A program made the position numbers and the translations under genes. Source: Amia ocellicauda (Eukaryota > Chordata > Actinopteri > Amiiformes > Amiidae). From it: a DNA stretch of 64,000 bases. The notes under the pieces were generated by a model that was given only the letters and a program-made list of their open reading frames with translations, ran no database searches and was not told where the DNA came from. Location of the stretch: the NCBI RefSeq assembly GCF_036373705.1, contig NC_089855.1, positions 3,930,501-3,994,500 on the forward strand, in the 5' to 3' direction. Position 1 is the first letter of the stretch; every line of letters begins with the position of its first letter. This document shows positions 45,651 to 56,499 of this stretch, one piece after another.

Positions 45651-46249
45651 TAACAAATTGCATTTCACAACCAGGGATAATATATATATGACATTATCCT
45701 GGGGGGCCATGGCAAGATTGGAGCCGCAGTCTCTGGAGCCACAGTACAACAACAGCATCACCAATGAGGCTTCAATGAGGCTGCAGGACGCTATAATATG
45801 TATTCCTCAATATGAGAATTTGCTGGCAACACCACAAACATATATTTTTTGCATTGGCAAGTCAATAACGACACATTTCTGCTTAAGTAATTAAAAACCG
45901 ATAATGGTTTAACCAGGGTATGGTTGTTTGTGAGATCATCTTTGGCAATGATGGAAAATTGTATTTTTCAACTTTTTCTGTAGACTTGTATTATGGTATA
46001 AGGAGCGTATTTCCCTGCCACAACCGAGAAAGAACAGATGCGTGCAGCCCATGTATCCTGAAGCAACACAGTGTAACTAGAGCTGTTCAGGACTATCAAT
46101 GACTGGACAACAGCCTGCGCATGCGCACCCATTCGTTTGTGCTTTAGAAAGTATCTAAACACTGAAAGAGTCTTAAACCAATCAAAATCCATTCTGTATA
46201 CATACTGTTACTTTTAAAACTGGATTGGTTTCTGAGAAGTGTTTTTTAT

Positions 46250-47870
46250 GATAGTTTTCTCCCTTTCGACAACAATGTCAGAATATGCTTTGGTTGAATC
46301 ACAACAAGGAGAAGACAGAGGACGTGTCTCCACAGTGAGCACAACTTTGAAAAACTGACCCGAAAGACTGGAAGAAAATTTCTTGAGTGTCCAGAAAGGG
46401 AAGAAAAAATGCCTGAGGGATGGACTGATGAGTAAAGTCTCAGGTGAGTAAATCATATCATTTCCATAGCGATATGATATCTAAAAATGTAAAGTAGTAT
46501 TCTGTATGCTTGTACTGTATGCTTCAATTAGTAATTTGTTTTAATAAGACATATGAATTAGATGAAGTAATGGTGAGCTGCCTAATTTCGTGAACTTTCT
46601 TAGTAGCTAATCTAGTATAATATTATTTGCAGATAAAGGAAGGGTCCTAAAGGCACCTGAGAAGAACAAGAATGGCATTGAAGCGTCAATATGAACAGAA
46701 TCACAAAGAAAACGCCTCTGAGGATCCAGAAACGAATCAAAGTATCAAAGAAGGAAACAAAGGTACAAGTTATGACAAGATATTCAGTTGGTGTATTGTA
46801 TTGCTTTGATAACTTTTACACACTGTATTGTATATAATCTTAACTAAAACAATGTGTTAACTGTGTCTACAATAAGAGTGATATGTTTTATAGTTAATAT
46901 ATGTATAAACTTAACATTCCCTTAAATTAAAGAGTATATGTAGAGTGATAGAATATAATGATATAGGAGCATTAAAACACATTTTACAAGTATATCAGTT
47001 AATTATATATATTTCTATAATTACAGAAAGTGATGAATAAAGCAAAATGCAGCAGCAATGAAATCAATCAGTCAATAATTGACAACAAATCAGACATCTG
47101 ATGGGAGTGTTAAATCTGGACATGCCTTTGAGTTTCAGACATTAAGTTCTGATTCTATGGATATGGTAAGTATTTTAAAGTGTTTCTGTACATTTGTTTT
47201 TTTTTCCTTCAGTACAGATTTGACCAAAACAGGGTGCATTCACAGGGAATAATATTAATAATATTATTAAGTTAAAACTTGATTGTATAATTACTATTCT
47301 TCTTGTTTATTGTGTGTGCTCTTATTTTATGTGTATTTTGTGATTACTGTAAGTTCTCCTGGTTAAGGGTGTCTGCTCAGAAATAAATAGTAAGTGAACA
47401 AAAAGTATATTTAAGATTGCCTACCCTAGCCATGTAGAGTTTTGTCTCCATAATTTAGATATACAAACTTTTTTCCTTTCAAGTGCAATTGAAGGTCAAT
47501 CTTTTGTTATTGTATTTCTCAGGTCGAGATTGTTACAGGAAACAAAGTCTAAGTTTTCAAAAATGCATGGGCAGCTGTCAAGTCTCAGAGAACCTGTACG
47601 TTTTTCCTGAATCTGTCGTGCTTATAATAATAAAGTACAGAAGGGAGCTGAAAAGAGAGAGACTTTGGATAAGCACAAAGGTGAGGTTTTGTGCTGCTAC
47701 CCAGACATTGTTCCCTGGAACTAAAAGGTCAGAAATTGGAAGAACACTGAGTGAGAAATTAATGACCAGTGATACAAGTCTCAAAGAGCAACCCAGCTAT
47801 TTGTAAACGACACCCCTCAAATGTAACTGGCAAATAGTGTTTCCTCACATTTAAAATGAGACCCTTTTGA
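46250..47870 (+). other. Exon-like segments inside the 5.3-kb insertion
   Basis: Several segments have splice-like borders: donor CTCAG|GTGAGT at 46444, acceptor TTTGCAG (exon from 46633) with donor AAAG|GTACAA at 46763, acceptor TTACAG (47027) with donor GATATG|GTAAGT at 47166, and acceptor TTTCTCAG (47523). AATAAA follows at about 47957. The second segment reads MALKRQYEQNHKENASEDPE. Reading frames carry stops when joined. It may be a decayed transposase or cargo gene; no family recognised. The segment also holds a short SINE-like tail at 47330-47395. Confidence 0.3.
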
Positions 47871-47988
47871 ATGAATTTTTGTATCTGTAATACAAGTCCA
47901 TTCAAGAAATGTTACAGCTGTGTACTTATTTTTTGTATAGAACTGTTAAAAGTACAATAAATGATCTGCATACAAATCTCCGTAAGGG

Positions 47989-48380
47989 ACTACAGAACTG
48001 AAGACATTTTATGTGTAATATGAAGCAAGAACTGCTTATTACAATACACAACAATTCAATGTTACCTCCTGAAATTTGTCTGTTTTCCCTTTCAAATGTA
48101 TCCCTGCACTCCTCTACACAGCTGTGGCCTCTACTCTCCTCAGTAGAAACAATATCCTGCAGAACTGATAGAAGCTCCCTTCACACAATGTTGTTTTACT
48201 CTTGTATCTTTTTCCTTTCCAAGACGCATCTTAAACAAATAGGTCAAAGGGTCAAAAAATCTGCTGTTCCCCCGTGTGTTTCTTTAGAAGTGTTGTGTGA
48301 TGTAAACTTCAGTCCTCAGTGACGGCCTAATGAGTTAAACTAATTGCTCTAATTGCCTTTGTGTCCCAGCCTGTAGAGCC
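47989..48380 (+). other. Inner part of the OR3 upstream module
   Basis: Resumes ACTACAGAACTGAAGAC and carries TTTCCCTGCACTCC-type text, CTCTACACAGCTGTGGCCTC, CTTCACACAATG, GATGTAAACTTCAGTCC and GGCCTAATGAG in the shared order. No ORF of note. Confidence 0.7.
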
Positions 48381-48470
48381 CCAGTGGACTGGGACCTGGT
48401 ATAAAGCAGTGTGTGTTCAATTCAGGTCCTCAGTCCAGTGCTTCAGTCTAACTGGACCGTCAGAGTAGGT
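48381..48470 (+). promoter_or_regulatory. OR3 core promoter and non-coding exon 1
   Basis: CCAGTGGACTGGGACCTGG, TATAAA at 48400-48405, GTTCAATTCAGG, TTCAGTCTAACTGGACC, donor GGTAAGTG with GT at 48469-48470; TATA to donor 69 bp. Confidence 0.75.
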
Positions 48471-49226
48471 AAGTGTGCTGTACTCCTCTTCAGAGTGGAA
48501 CAGAATTGTATTTCATTATTACACTATTTGTGAAGACGCTGGCATGTTCAGTATGAGGGATAGCATTAGACATGTCACCCTTACAGAGTATACAGTGTAT
48601 ACATCCCTGAGTATACATCCCTGCATATTGCATACATTCTTACTATTCTGCTTCTGCTGTTGAATGCAGTGTAATCTGCAAAAACTTAATTAAATTCTAT
48701 TCTTCCTGCACTTGTTTTTAATGTTACTCCGTGTGACACAACATACTACTAGCAGACTAATATATTTTACAAAGATAAAAGGTTGAATGGATATAGACAA
48801 GTAAGGAATACATTTAAAGGAAGAAAATGTGGTTGCATAATAACTGGTAGTGCACAATAGTGGAACATTAATAATAGTCACTGGAGGACAGATACTGTTA
48901 CATCTCTGCTGGGATTTCACAGGAAAGGTCAGCCACCACTGCTGGAGGTAAGACACCTTACAAAGCATATATATATATTTATTCATACACTATATGTACT
49001 ATATATATTTTGTGCTCATATCTGTATTTATAGGAACTCAATAAAAAGGTAAACAATAATTCTGAGGGATTTTCTTCTGACGTTGAACTTTTATTGTATT
49101 TATTAATGTGTGCTGGACTTATTACCTGTTTGAATACATTTTCCTTTCATGTATTAAACATTGTATATGTCTTCTGTTGCATTGCAGGATCATTTTTCAT
49201 AATTTGTGGTTATTTTCAGAACAGCC
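48471..49226 (+). other. OR3 intron 1 and 5' UTR
   Basis: Acceptors: GTTGCATTGCAG (exon 2 from 49188) and GTTATTTTCAG (exon 2 from 49220). A possible 26-nt internal exon, ATTTCACAG|GAAAGGTCAGCC..CTGGAG|GTAAGAC, is at about 48910-48950. About 756 bp, no large insertion. Confidence 0.65.
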
Positions 49227-50189
49227 ATGGCTGATACAAACTACACAGGATCAATGGTCAGTGAATTCATTATTGCTGGTTTCCCTGGACTGCAGGACAG
49301 AGAGAGCAAGGCCATCCTGTTTGCTGTGTTCCTGACAGTCTACCTCCTCATTTTACTGGGGAATCTTCTCCTTATTTGCATACTGGCTGCAGACACAAGC
49401 TTGCACACCCCCATGTACCTGACAATATGTAGTCTGTCCATTATTGACATCACAATTTGTACATCACTTGTACCTACTATGCTATCTGTCTTCAGTTCAA
49501 CTACTTACACTGTCTCCTTCTCAGCATGCTTTACCCAGACCTACTTCTTTATGGCTCTGCCATCTATAGAAAGCTTTATCTTGCTGCTCATGGCTTATGA
49601 CAGGTATGTGGCCATCTGCCACCCACTCCACTACCCAGTCAGGATGACGGTTAGGTTCACTTTGCAACTCATAGTTGTTTGTTGGCTGGGAGGGTTCCTG
49701 TGCCCAGTCCTTGTGTTTAGTCTGGCATTCACAAAGCGGTTCTGTGGACCCAATAGAGTCCTGCAATGCTTCTGTGATTATTCAGGAGTTCTACGCCTGG
49801 CCTGTGGAGATGTTCTCTCAATCAGCTATGTTAGCTTATTTTCTGTGTTGAGTATTCTTCTCATCCCTCTGTTTTTCATTGTGCTGTCCTATGTGAAGAT
49901 CCTTCTGTCAGTATTGCGTATCTCCAGCTCAGCGGGAAGAGCCAAGGCCGTGTCCACCTGCAGCTCACACCTGCTGGTCATCTCTGTGTTCTATTTCACG
50001 TCTGCAGGAGTCTATATCTCCTACAGGATTCCTGGGACCTCAGTGGACATGCGTATCATGGGGTCTGTGATTTTGATTGTCTTCCCTGCCCTCATGAATC
50101 CGATAATCTACTGTCTGAGGACTAAAGAGATCAGGGACAGCTTGGTGAAAACCCTGAAAAATAGTAAAATCTTTCCAAGTACCAAGTAA
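49227..50189 (+). CDS. Olfactory receptor OR3
   Basis: 320-residue odorant receptor GPCR. Motifs: NYT at 5-7, GN at 45-46, LHTPMY at 59-64, Cys101, MAYDRYVAIC at 122-131, loop 2 cysteines 173/181/183/193, KAVSTCSSHL at 240-249, NPIIYCLR at 291-298. The start at 49227 is preferred to the in-frame ATG at 49206, which precedes the second acceptor and is not conserved. It shares FMALPSIESFILLL (TM3) and YFTSAGVYISYR (TM6-7) with OR4, but its loop 2 (RVLQCFCDYSG) is that of OR1 and OR2. Intact. The upstream region carries a 5.3-kb insertion that leaves the core promoter untouched. Confidence 0.96.
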   Translation: MADTNYTGSMVSEFIIAGFPGLQDRESKAILFAVFLTVYLLILLGNLLLICILAADTSLHTPMYLTICSLSIIDITICTSLVPTMLSVFSSTTYTVSFSACFTQTYFFMALPSIESFILLLMAYDRYVAICHPLHYPVRMTVRFTLQLIVVCWLGGFLCPVLVFSLAFTKRFCGPNRVLQCFCDYSGVLRLACGDVLSISYVSLFSVLSILLIPLFFIVLSYVKILLSVLRISSSAGRAKAVSTCSSHLLVISVFYFTSAGVYISYRIPGTSVDMRIMGSVILIVFPALMNPIIYCLRTKEIRDSLVKTLKNSKIFPSTK

Positions 50190-51645
50190 AAGGTTTCAGC
50201 CCCATAGTGAAATGATGCGTGCTACAGAAGATGATGCTTTCCTAATTTAGGGGTCCTGGACGAGTTTACATGAGATTTATATGGATTATATTTTAAATAT
50301 ACTTTTGTGTGTTTGTGTCACAGGAGGTGATGGGGCTAAGTGTTATTAATCACTTAATTGTGTGTGTTTTTTATACAGTTGTATCTTATTTTAATCAGTA
50401 TTTTTGTTTCATGTTCTTTTTAACAGGTAGTTTATCTATATGACGGGTTCTCTTTTAATGTTTTTATATACTTGGATTGAATGCCCAAGTATTAATTAAT
50501 CCCTGTTTCTATTTATTAGAAACTTAATTACTGTTGTCTCTCCTTGCCTTCAAGAAAGTGTGAATCTTTGTCGTGTTATGGTGTGTGCGTGTATAGATTT
50601 GAATGACTAAATGTGATTTTTAATCCCAAATCCATCCTGTGGTTGCTCCAGGAGTAAAGAACCTGTGTGGGGAGGGATGAGGTGGCAATGATAATAAACT
50701 GGGGTGGTATAGTCTGAGTTTTTATAAAGTAGTCGGGTGTCACTGCAACCTGTGACATAATCCCTATTGAAAATACATAACAGAGCTCCACAATACATTT
50801 TGAAGATATAAAATATATAGATTATAGGTTTAAAACTATTCCAAACATATCTCAACAACATCCAATTTGGTTGCATAGAGAATCAGCTGCCCGACTAAAG
50901 TGATTCATGCATGTGAATTCACAATGTATGTGTTGTGATCATTCTTTGCAGTGATAATTTGCACAAAAAAAAACTAAATTCAGACGGTCACTCACAGATC
51001 GTTCAGTTGCGATTGGATTTCTTTGCAAAAAGGCTTGTTTTGTTCAGAAAAACCTAACAATTAATCCAGTTTATATTTGATGTTCTATCAAACACAGAGA
51101 AGTTCAGATCCAATTATGTAAAATCGTTGTGTATTAGTACACTGTAAACAGAGTTTTCATCTCAAAATGTTGAGCTCTCTACGGGTGTGTGTTGCTTCTA
51201 CCAAAACGTGGATGGTAGTGTTTTGATCAGTAGACTGTCTGGTTCCAGAATATGTCATAACTTCTCAGATTTCCTATTCCTACTAAGACCAAGTATCCCA
51301 AAATGCAGGGGGGTATACAAAACAATGTTTTCACATCAGATAATGCATCACATAGTTAGAAAGCTGAGAGTCTCAGCTTCCACAGGATACCAAACACTTT
51401 GCAAACACCACAGCAGTGAAGAGTACACATGGGATTAAAGAGAAGCACACGGATTTGGTGCCCAGGGGTTTGTCAGCTTAAGGGGTTAAATTTTGTTAAA
51501 CAAAACGATTCAATTATTTATTTTTTATCTCCAATTGTTTATTTATTCTATGCTTTCATTTCAGAGTACATTGAAACATTAAACTGTGTATATTTCAATA
51601 AAAACTGGAAAAAATTGAGGTGTTCTAAAACTTTTGATGTATATA
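50190..51645 (+). other. OR3 3' flank, duplicated downstream of OR4
   Basis: GATGCTTTCCTAATTTAGGGG, GGAGGTGATGGGGC, CAAGAAAGTGTGAATCTTTG, TCCTGTGGTTGCTCCAGG and later TTCTAAAACTTTTGATGTATA are all repeated in order after OR4 (59959-62035). No gene. Confidence 0.75.
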
Positions 51646-52857
51646 CACTCACCTAAAGGATTATTAGGAACACCATACTAATACTGTGTTTGACCCCCTT
51701 TCGCCTTAATTCTACATGGCATTGATTCAACAAGGTGCTGAAAGCATTCTTTAGAAATGTTGGCCCATATTGATAGGATAGCATCTTGCAGTTGATGGAG
51801 ATTTGTGGGATGCACATCCAGGGCACGAAGCTCCCGTTCCACCACATCCCAAAGATGCTCTATTGGGTTGAGATCTGGGGACTGTGGGGGCCAGTTTAGT
51901 ACAGTGAACTCATTGTCATGTTCAAGAAACCAATTTGAAATGATTCGACCTTTGTGACATGGTGCATTATCCTGCTGGAAGTAGCCATCAGAGGATGGGT
52001 ACATGGTGGTCATAAAGGGATGGACATGGACATCAGAAACAATGCTCAGGTAGGCCGTGGCATTTAAACGATGCCCAATTGGCACTAAGGGGCCTAAAGT
52101 GTGCCAAGAAAACATCCCCCACACCATTACACCACCACCACCAGCCTGCACAGTGGTAACAAGGCATGATGGATCCATGTTCTCATTCTGTTTACGCCAA
52201 ATTCTGACTCTACCATCTGAATGTCTCAAAAGAAATCGAGACTCATCAGACCAGGGAACATTTTTCCAGTCTTCAACTGTCCAATTTTGGTGAGCTTGTG
52301 CAAATTGTAGCCTCTTTTTCCTATTTGTAGTGGAGATGAGTGGTACCCGGTGAGGTCTTCTGCTGTTGTAGCCCATCCGCCTCAAGGTTGTACGTGTTGT
52401 GGCTTCACAAATGCTTTGCTGCATACCTCGGTTGTAACGAGTGGTTATTTCAGTCAAAGTTGCTCTTCTATCAGCTTGAATCAGTCGGCCCATTCTCCTC
52501 TGACCTCTAGCATCAACAAGGCATTTTCGCCCACAGGACTGCCGCATACTGGATGTTTTTCCCTTTTCACACCATTCTTTGTAAACCCTAGAAATGGTTG
52601 TGCGTGAAAATCCCAGTAACTGAGCAGATTGTGAAATACTCAGACCGGCCTGTCTGGCACCAACAAACATGCCACGCTCAAAATTGCTTAAATCACCTTT
52701 CTTTCCCATTCAGACATTCAGTTTGGAGTTCAGGAGATTGTCTTGACCAGGACCACACCCCTAAATGCATTGAAGCAACTGCCATGTGATTGGTTGGTTA
52801 GATAATTGCATTAATGAGAAATTGAACAGGTGTTCCTAATAATCCTTTAGGTGAGTG
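51646..52857 (-). mobile_element. Tc1/mariner transposon, DD36E type, copy B
   Basis: 1212 bp, same ends as copy A (CACTCACCTAAAGG..CCTTTAGGTGAGTG), TA at 51644-51645 and 52858-52859. The matching position after OR4 (about 62028-62033, GATGTATATACATTTC) lacks it, giving a direct empty site. Confidence 0.95.
51678..52709 (-). CDS. Tc1 DD36E transposase, open reading frame (copy B)
   Basis: 343 residues, uninterrupted. N-terminal helix-turn-helix (SQSAQLLGFSRTTISRVYKEW), second DNA-binding segment (RMGRLIQADRRATLTEITTRYN), DDE residues D155 (WSDESRF), D247 (QQDNAPCH) and E284 (NPIEHLWD). I count 36 residues between D247 and E284, matching the DD36E/Incomer group. Against copy A it has one extra residue (SDVHVH vs SDHVH) and lacks four near the C-terminus (RIKAVLKAKGG vs RIKAKGG, an in-frame 12-bp deletion). 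Intact ends and open frame suggest recent activity; function is untested. Confidence 0.93.
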   Translation of the reverse strand: MGKKGDLSNFERGMFVGARQAGLSISQSAQLLGFSRTTISRVYKEWCEKGKTSSMRQSCGRKCLVDARGQRRMGRLIQADRRATLTEITTRYNRGMQQSICEATTRTTLRRMGYNSRRPHRVPLISTTNRKKRLQFAQAHQNWTVEDWKNVPWSDESRFLLRHSDGRVRIWRKQNENMDPSCLVTTVQAGGGGVMVWGMFSWHTLGPLVPIGHRLNATAYLSIVSDVHVHPFMTTMYPSSDGYFQQDNAPCHKGRIISNWFLEHDNEFTVLNWPPQSPDLNPIEHLWDVVERELRALDVHPTNLHQLQDAILSIWANISKECFQHLVESMPCRIKAKGGQTQY

Positions 52858-53010
52858 TATACAGTTTATTTTATTTTATGTTATTAATATGCAGTGGGGC
52901 ACTGTTGTAATCCCTGAGAGAAATTAACCTGATAATTAGCTCCTACACCTTTGCTCAAATTAATAATAATGTTTAATTATCATGCGCAGCAAATAATGGT
53001 ATAATTAGAA
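52858..53010 (+). other. End of OR3 3' flank
   Basis: ATGTTATTAATATGCAGTGGGG, TCCCTGAGAGAAATTAACCTGAT and CTTTGCTCAAATTAATAATAATG continue the OR4-flank match (62050-62150); similarity then stops. Confidence 0.7.
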
Positions 53011-54125
53011 TAAATATTTGGACAGTGACACAATTGTCATTATTTTGGATCTGTACAACACCATAATGGATTTGAAAAGAAAGGGTAGTTGCATCCAAAT
53101 TGGGTGAATGGTGTAGGAATTACACCCATTTTTATAGTTGGTCCCCCCAGTTTTAGGGGCTCAAACGTAATTGGACAAACTAACATAATCATTAATTAAA
53201 TTGTGAGTTTCAATACTTGGTTGCAAATCCTTTGCAGTCTTTGACTGCCTGAAGTCTGGAACCCATAGACATCAGCAGATGTTGGGTTTCTTCCTTGGTG
53301 ATGCTCTGCCAGGCCTGCACTGCTGCTGTCTTTAGTTCCTGCTTGTTCTTGGGGCATTTTGCCTCCAACACAGAGTACAGCACTTAAAAGTTACAGTAGA
53401 GAGCAGTCTGAAGTACACCTGCCTGTTTTCCTCCCTGAAGGTTCTTATGATCGAGGCAACGGTGAAGCGACTCAAGTTTGGCTGTACTCGTTGCCCAGCC
53501 TCCCTCATAGTCATACCATGGACAAGGACATGGTCAACTAGAGTGCTTGTCTCCTCACCCTTCCCCTTCCTCTTCCTTGTCGTCGTCGTCCTCCTCCTCC
53601 ACCTCCTCCTCCTCTTCCTCATCTCCCTACTCCTCCTCCACCTCATACTATTCCTCTTCATTCACCTCTTCCTCCACTCCCTACTGCTCTTTCTCCTCCT
53701 CATCCCCTTCCTCGTCTTCTTCCAACTTCACCCCCACCTCTCCCTACTCCTCCTCCACCTCCACCTCCTCCTCTACCTCTACCTCCTCTCCCTACTCCTC
53801 CTCCAACTTCTACTCTTCCTCTTCCTTTACCTCTTCCTCCACTGCCTACTGCTCCTCCTCCTCCTCTCTGGTGTTCTCAACCTCTTCCTTCACATCTCTC
53901 TGGATCCATTGTTCCAAAACTGAATGAACTGACTCAGGCCATTTTATCTATCTATTGAAGGTTCTGATTGGTGTGTGATCAATTTTAATGTTTCCACCTG
54001 GGTAATCGTGTGCTATTGTGCTCAAGCTGTGCTGACTTGAGTGAACAATATTGAATGCTAGTGCTTTCTAAATGACCACATGGTGTAGGCAATGAGAAAT
54101 GAAGGGATTTGTGTGTAGAGTTTTG
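53011..54125 (-). mobile_element. Fragment of a DDE-type DNA transposon
   Basis: Minus strand 53661-53332 encodes an Arg/Glu-rich N-terminus followed by LVDHVLVHGMTMREAGQRVQPNLSRFTVASIIRTFREENRQ, a helix-turn-helix-like block also found at 56514-56762. The plus-strand text GGTCCCCCCAGTTTTAGGGGCTC and CAAACGTAATTGGACAAAC (about 53140-53180) resembles a terminal region of a fish DNA transposon. No catalytic domain is present. Family not assigned. Confidence 0.5.
53555..53880. repeat. Polypyrimidine (CTC/CTT)n low-complexity tract
   Basis: About 325 bp almost wholly C and T on the plus strand with triplet and sextet periodicity (CTCCTCCTCCACC, TCTTCCTC). Open in several frames only because stops need A or G; not a gene. 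Confidence 0.9.
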
Positions 54126-54133
54126 TAATGACA

Positions 54134-55640
54134 GTTAGAACATAAGAACATGAAAGAAAGTTTACAAATGAGAGGAGGCCATTTGACCCATCGTGCTCGT
54201 TTGGTGTCCATTAATATCTAAGTGATCCAAGGATCCTATCCAGTCTATTTTTAAATGTTCCCAAACTTTCAGCTTCTACCACATCGCTGGGGAGTTTGTT
54301 CAGATTGTGACGCTTCTCTGTGTAAAGAAGTGTCTCCTGTTTTCCGTTTGAATGCCTTGAAGCCCAATTTCCATTTGTGTCCCCGGGTCTGTGTGTCCCT
54401 GCAGATCTGAAAAAGCTCCTCTGGTTTGATGTGGTCGATGCTATTCATGATTTTGAAGAATTGGATCAAGTCCCCACATAGTCTCCTCTGTTCCAGGGTG
54501 AAAAGGTTCAGTTCCCTCAGACTCTCCGAGTAGGACATTCCCTTCAGACCTGGAATAAGTCTGGTTGCTCTCCTCTGAACTGCCTCTAGAGCAGTGATAT
54601 CTTTCTTGAAGTGTGGAGCCCAGAACTGTCCACAGTATCCAGATGAGCTCTAACTACTGCATTGTCAGTCTTAACATTACTTACCTTGTTTTAAATTCTA
54701 CACTTTTGACAATATACCCTAACATTGTGTTTGCCTTTTTTATTGCTTCCCCACATTGTTTGGATGGAGAAAGTGAGGAGTCCACATAGATTCCTAGGTC
54801 TTTCTCATCTAGATCTGTACCTCCTATAATGTAATTGTAGTGGACATTTTTGTTACCTGCATGTATTACCTTGTCCACATTGAATTTAATCTGCCAGGTG
54901 TCGGCCCACAACTGAATATTATATAATAATTTTATATAATATAATGAATATAAGTCCCTCTGAATAGCTTGTGCTGCCAAGATTGTATCTGCTGAGCCAC
55001 CCATTTTAGTATCATCTGCAAATGTGACAAGTTTGCTAACTATCCCAGAGTCCAGATCATTAATATAGATTAGAAAAAGCAAAGGCCCTAGTACTGATCC
55101 CTGTGGAACTCCACTAACAACTTCAATCCACTTAGAAGCAACTCCTCTAATCAACACCCTCTGTTTCCTATACATCAACCAGTTTATAATCCATCTACTT
55201 ACATTACCCTGAATACCAACAGCTTCCAATTTGAGGATCAGTCTTTGGTGTGGAACCTTATCAAAAGCTTGTTGAAAATCTAAGTATATCATATCATCTG
55301 CTTTCACATGAACTACAGCTGCAGTTGCATGTTCAAAAATTCTAATAAATTAGTAAGACATGATCTGCCCAAGTAATGCAGGTGAGACTGATTGGTCTGT
55401 AGTTTCCTGGCTCAGTTTTGTCCCCTTTCTTGTGGACTGGTATGACATTTGCTGTCTTCCAGTCAGTTGGCACATCCCCTGTTCTAAGTGTCATTTGGAA
55501 TATTTGAGTTAGCGGCCTATAAATAATTTCCCTCAATTCTTTAAGTACTGTTGGAAATATCCCATCTGGCCCAGGTGATTTGTTTGTTTTTAATTCTGCT
55601 AGTCCCTTTAGTACCTCCTCATTTATCCTGATCTCTCTTA
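54134..55640 (-). pseudogene. CR1-like non-LTR retrotransposon, most complete copy
   Basis: Minus strand from about 55640: NKSPGPDGIFP, REIIYRPLTQIFQMTLRTGDVP, DWKTANVIPVHKKGDK, GNYRPISLT, then after a small deletion DMIYLDFQQAFDKVPHQRL, SGVPQGSVLGPLLFLIYIND and FADDTKMGGSA (catalytic FADD intact). WADTWQIKFNVDK, EKDLGIYVDSSLSPSKQ and KKANTMLGYIVKSVEFKTR follow, then the C-terminal thumb region (54538-54269) and the 3' end at 54134 (GAACATAAGAACATG). 5'-truncated, several frameshifts. Confidence 0.87.
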
Positions 55641-56499
55641 GGATATGACTGGACTGGACTGTTCAACAAATCTGACTCATGTGTCAAGACAGGGCAGGAC
55701 AGGACAATAGTCAGTTGTGGAAACAAATGATTTCCAATGCAGACGCATATTTCTAGCAGTCGCACAAATCGAGAATTGTGCTCCTCATCCCGTTTTAATA
55801 ACAGACTAACCGAAGTAGATCTATGATTGACAAGCACCAGAAACCACGTCTAGTTTGCATATATAATGTTGGTTGATATGGGATTTTTTGTTGGAGATAT
55901 GTGGTTGTGAAGCAAAGATATGTTGATTCCAAATCTGCCTGATTTCATGGAGATTTTTAGCTATTTGTTGACTTTGAAATGACTCAGAATCACGCATTGC
56001 AGGTCTCCAGTTGTTCTTCTGGGGGAGGACCACCAGCCCCCCCACCCTGAATTACTTAATTGTCTTTGCCCTCATTTTTCAAACACTAATTTTGTGCAGT
56101 GCACAGTGGGACAAAGGGAAATGGTAAATACAAAATGCTTGAAAGTTTCTATTATGTTTATCTATATGACTACAATAATCTTTAATGAATTAAAATTGAA
56201 GTGGTTTGAAGCTGTTTTAATACTAATTTATACATTTATTTAAACATTTTATTTTTGTACGTTGTCAAATGAATGTACTAAATATAAGCAACAGGGTGTA
56301 TTACTAATTCACAGAATTGTGTGTCTCCTGTTGAGCTGTGACAAGTCTCCACCTACCTCCAATAGATGGCTGCCTCTCAGTTCTGCAAAAATTAAATTTG
56401 ACCATTACTGGCCTATAGTCATCTATTACTGTGGTAAAAACTACAATAAGAACAAATTGTAGATTCAGTCTATATGCACTACAACATTACCTGTATCAC
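55641..56499. other. Unassigned stretch
   Basis: No gene or clear repeat recognised; short ORFs show no motifs. Confidence 0.4.

Larger units (their letters stand above)
42679..47988 (+). mobile_element. 5.3-kb composite insertion with CCCTTACG terminal inverted repeats
   Basis: Ends CCCTTACGAAAATT (42679) and its partner AATCTCCGTAAGGG (47975-47988) are inverted repeats, flanked by AC on both sides (42677-42678 and 47989-47990). The other OR modules read GCCTGCAACT uninterrupted here. Inside: an AT-rich subterminal zone, a possible solo LTR, a DD34E Tc1 (1466 bp), and a 1.6-kb zone with exon-like segments. No transposase of its own is recognised. A related left end may lie at 63430. Confidence 0.65.

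Noticed and set aside
53447..53927. Leu/Phe-rich and Ser-rich ORFs of 126-158 residues
   Set aside because: They read through the polypyrimidine tract, where stop codons cannot form; no motif or context.
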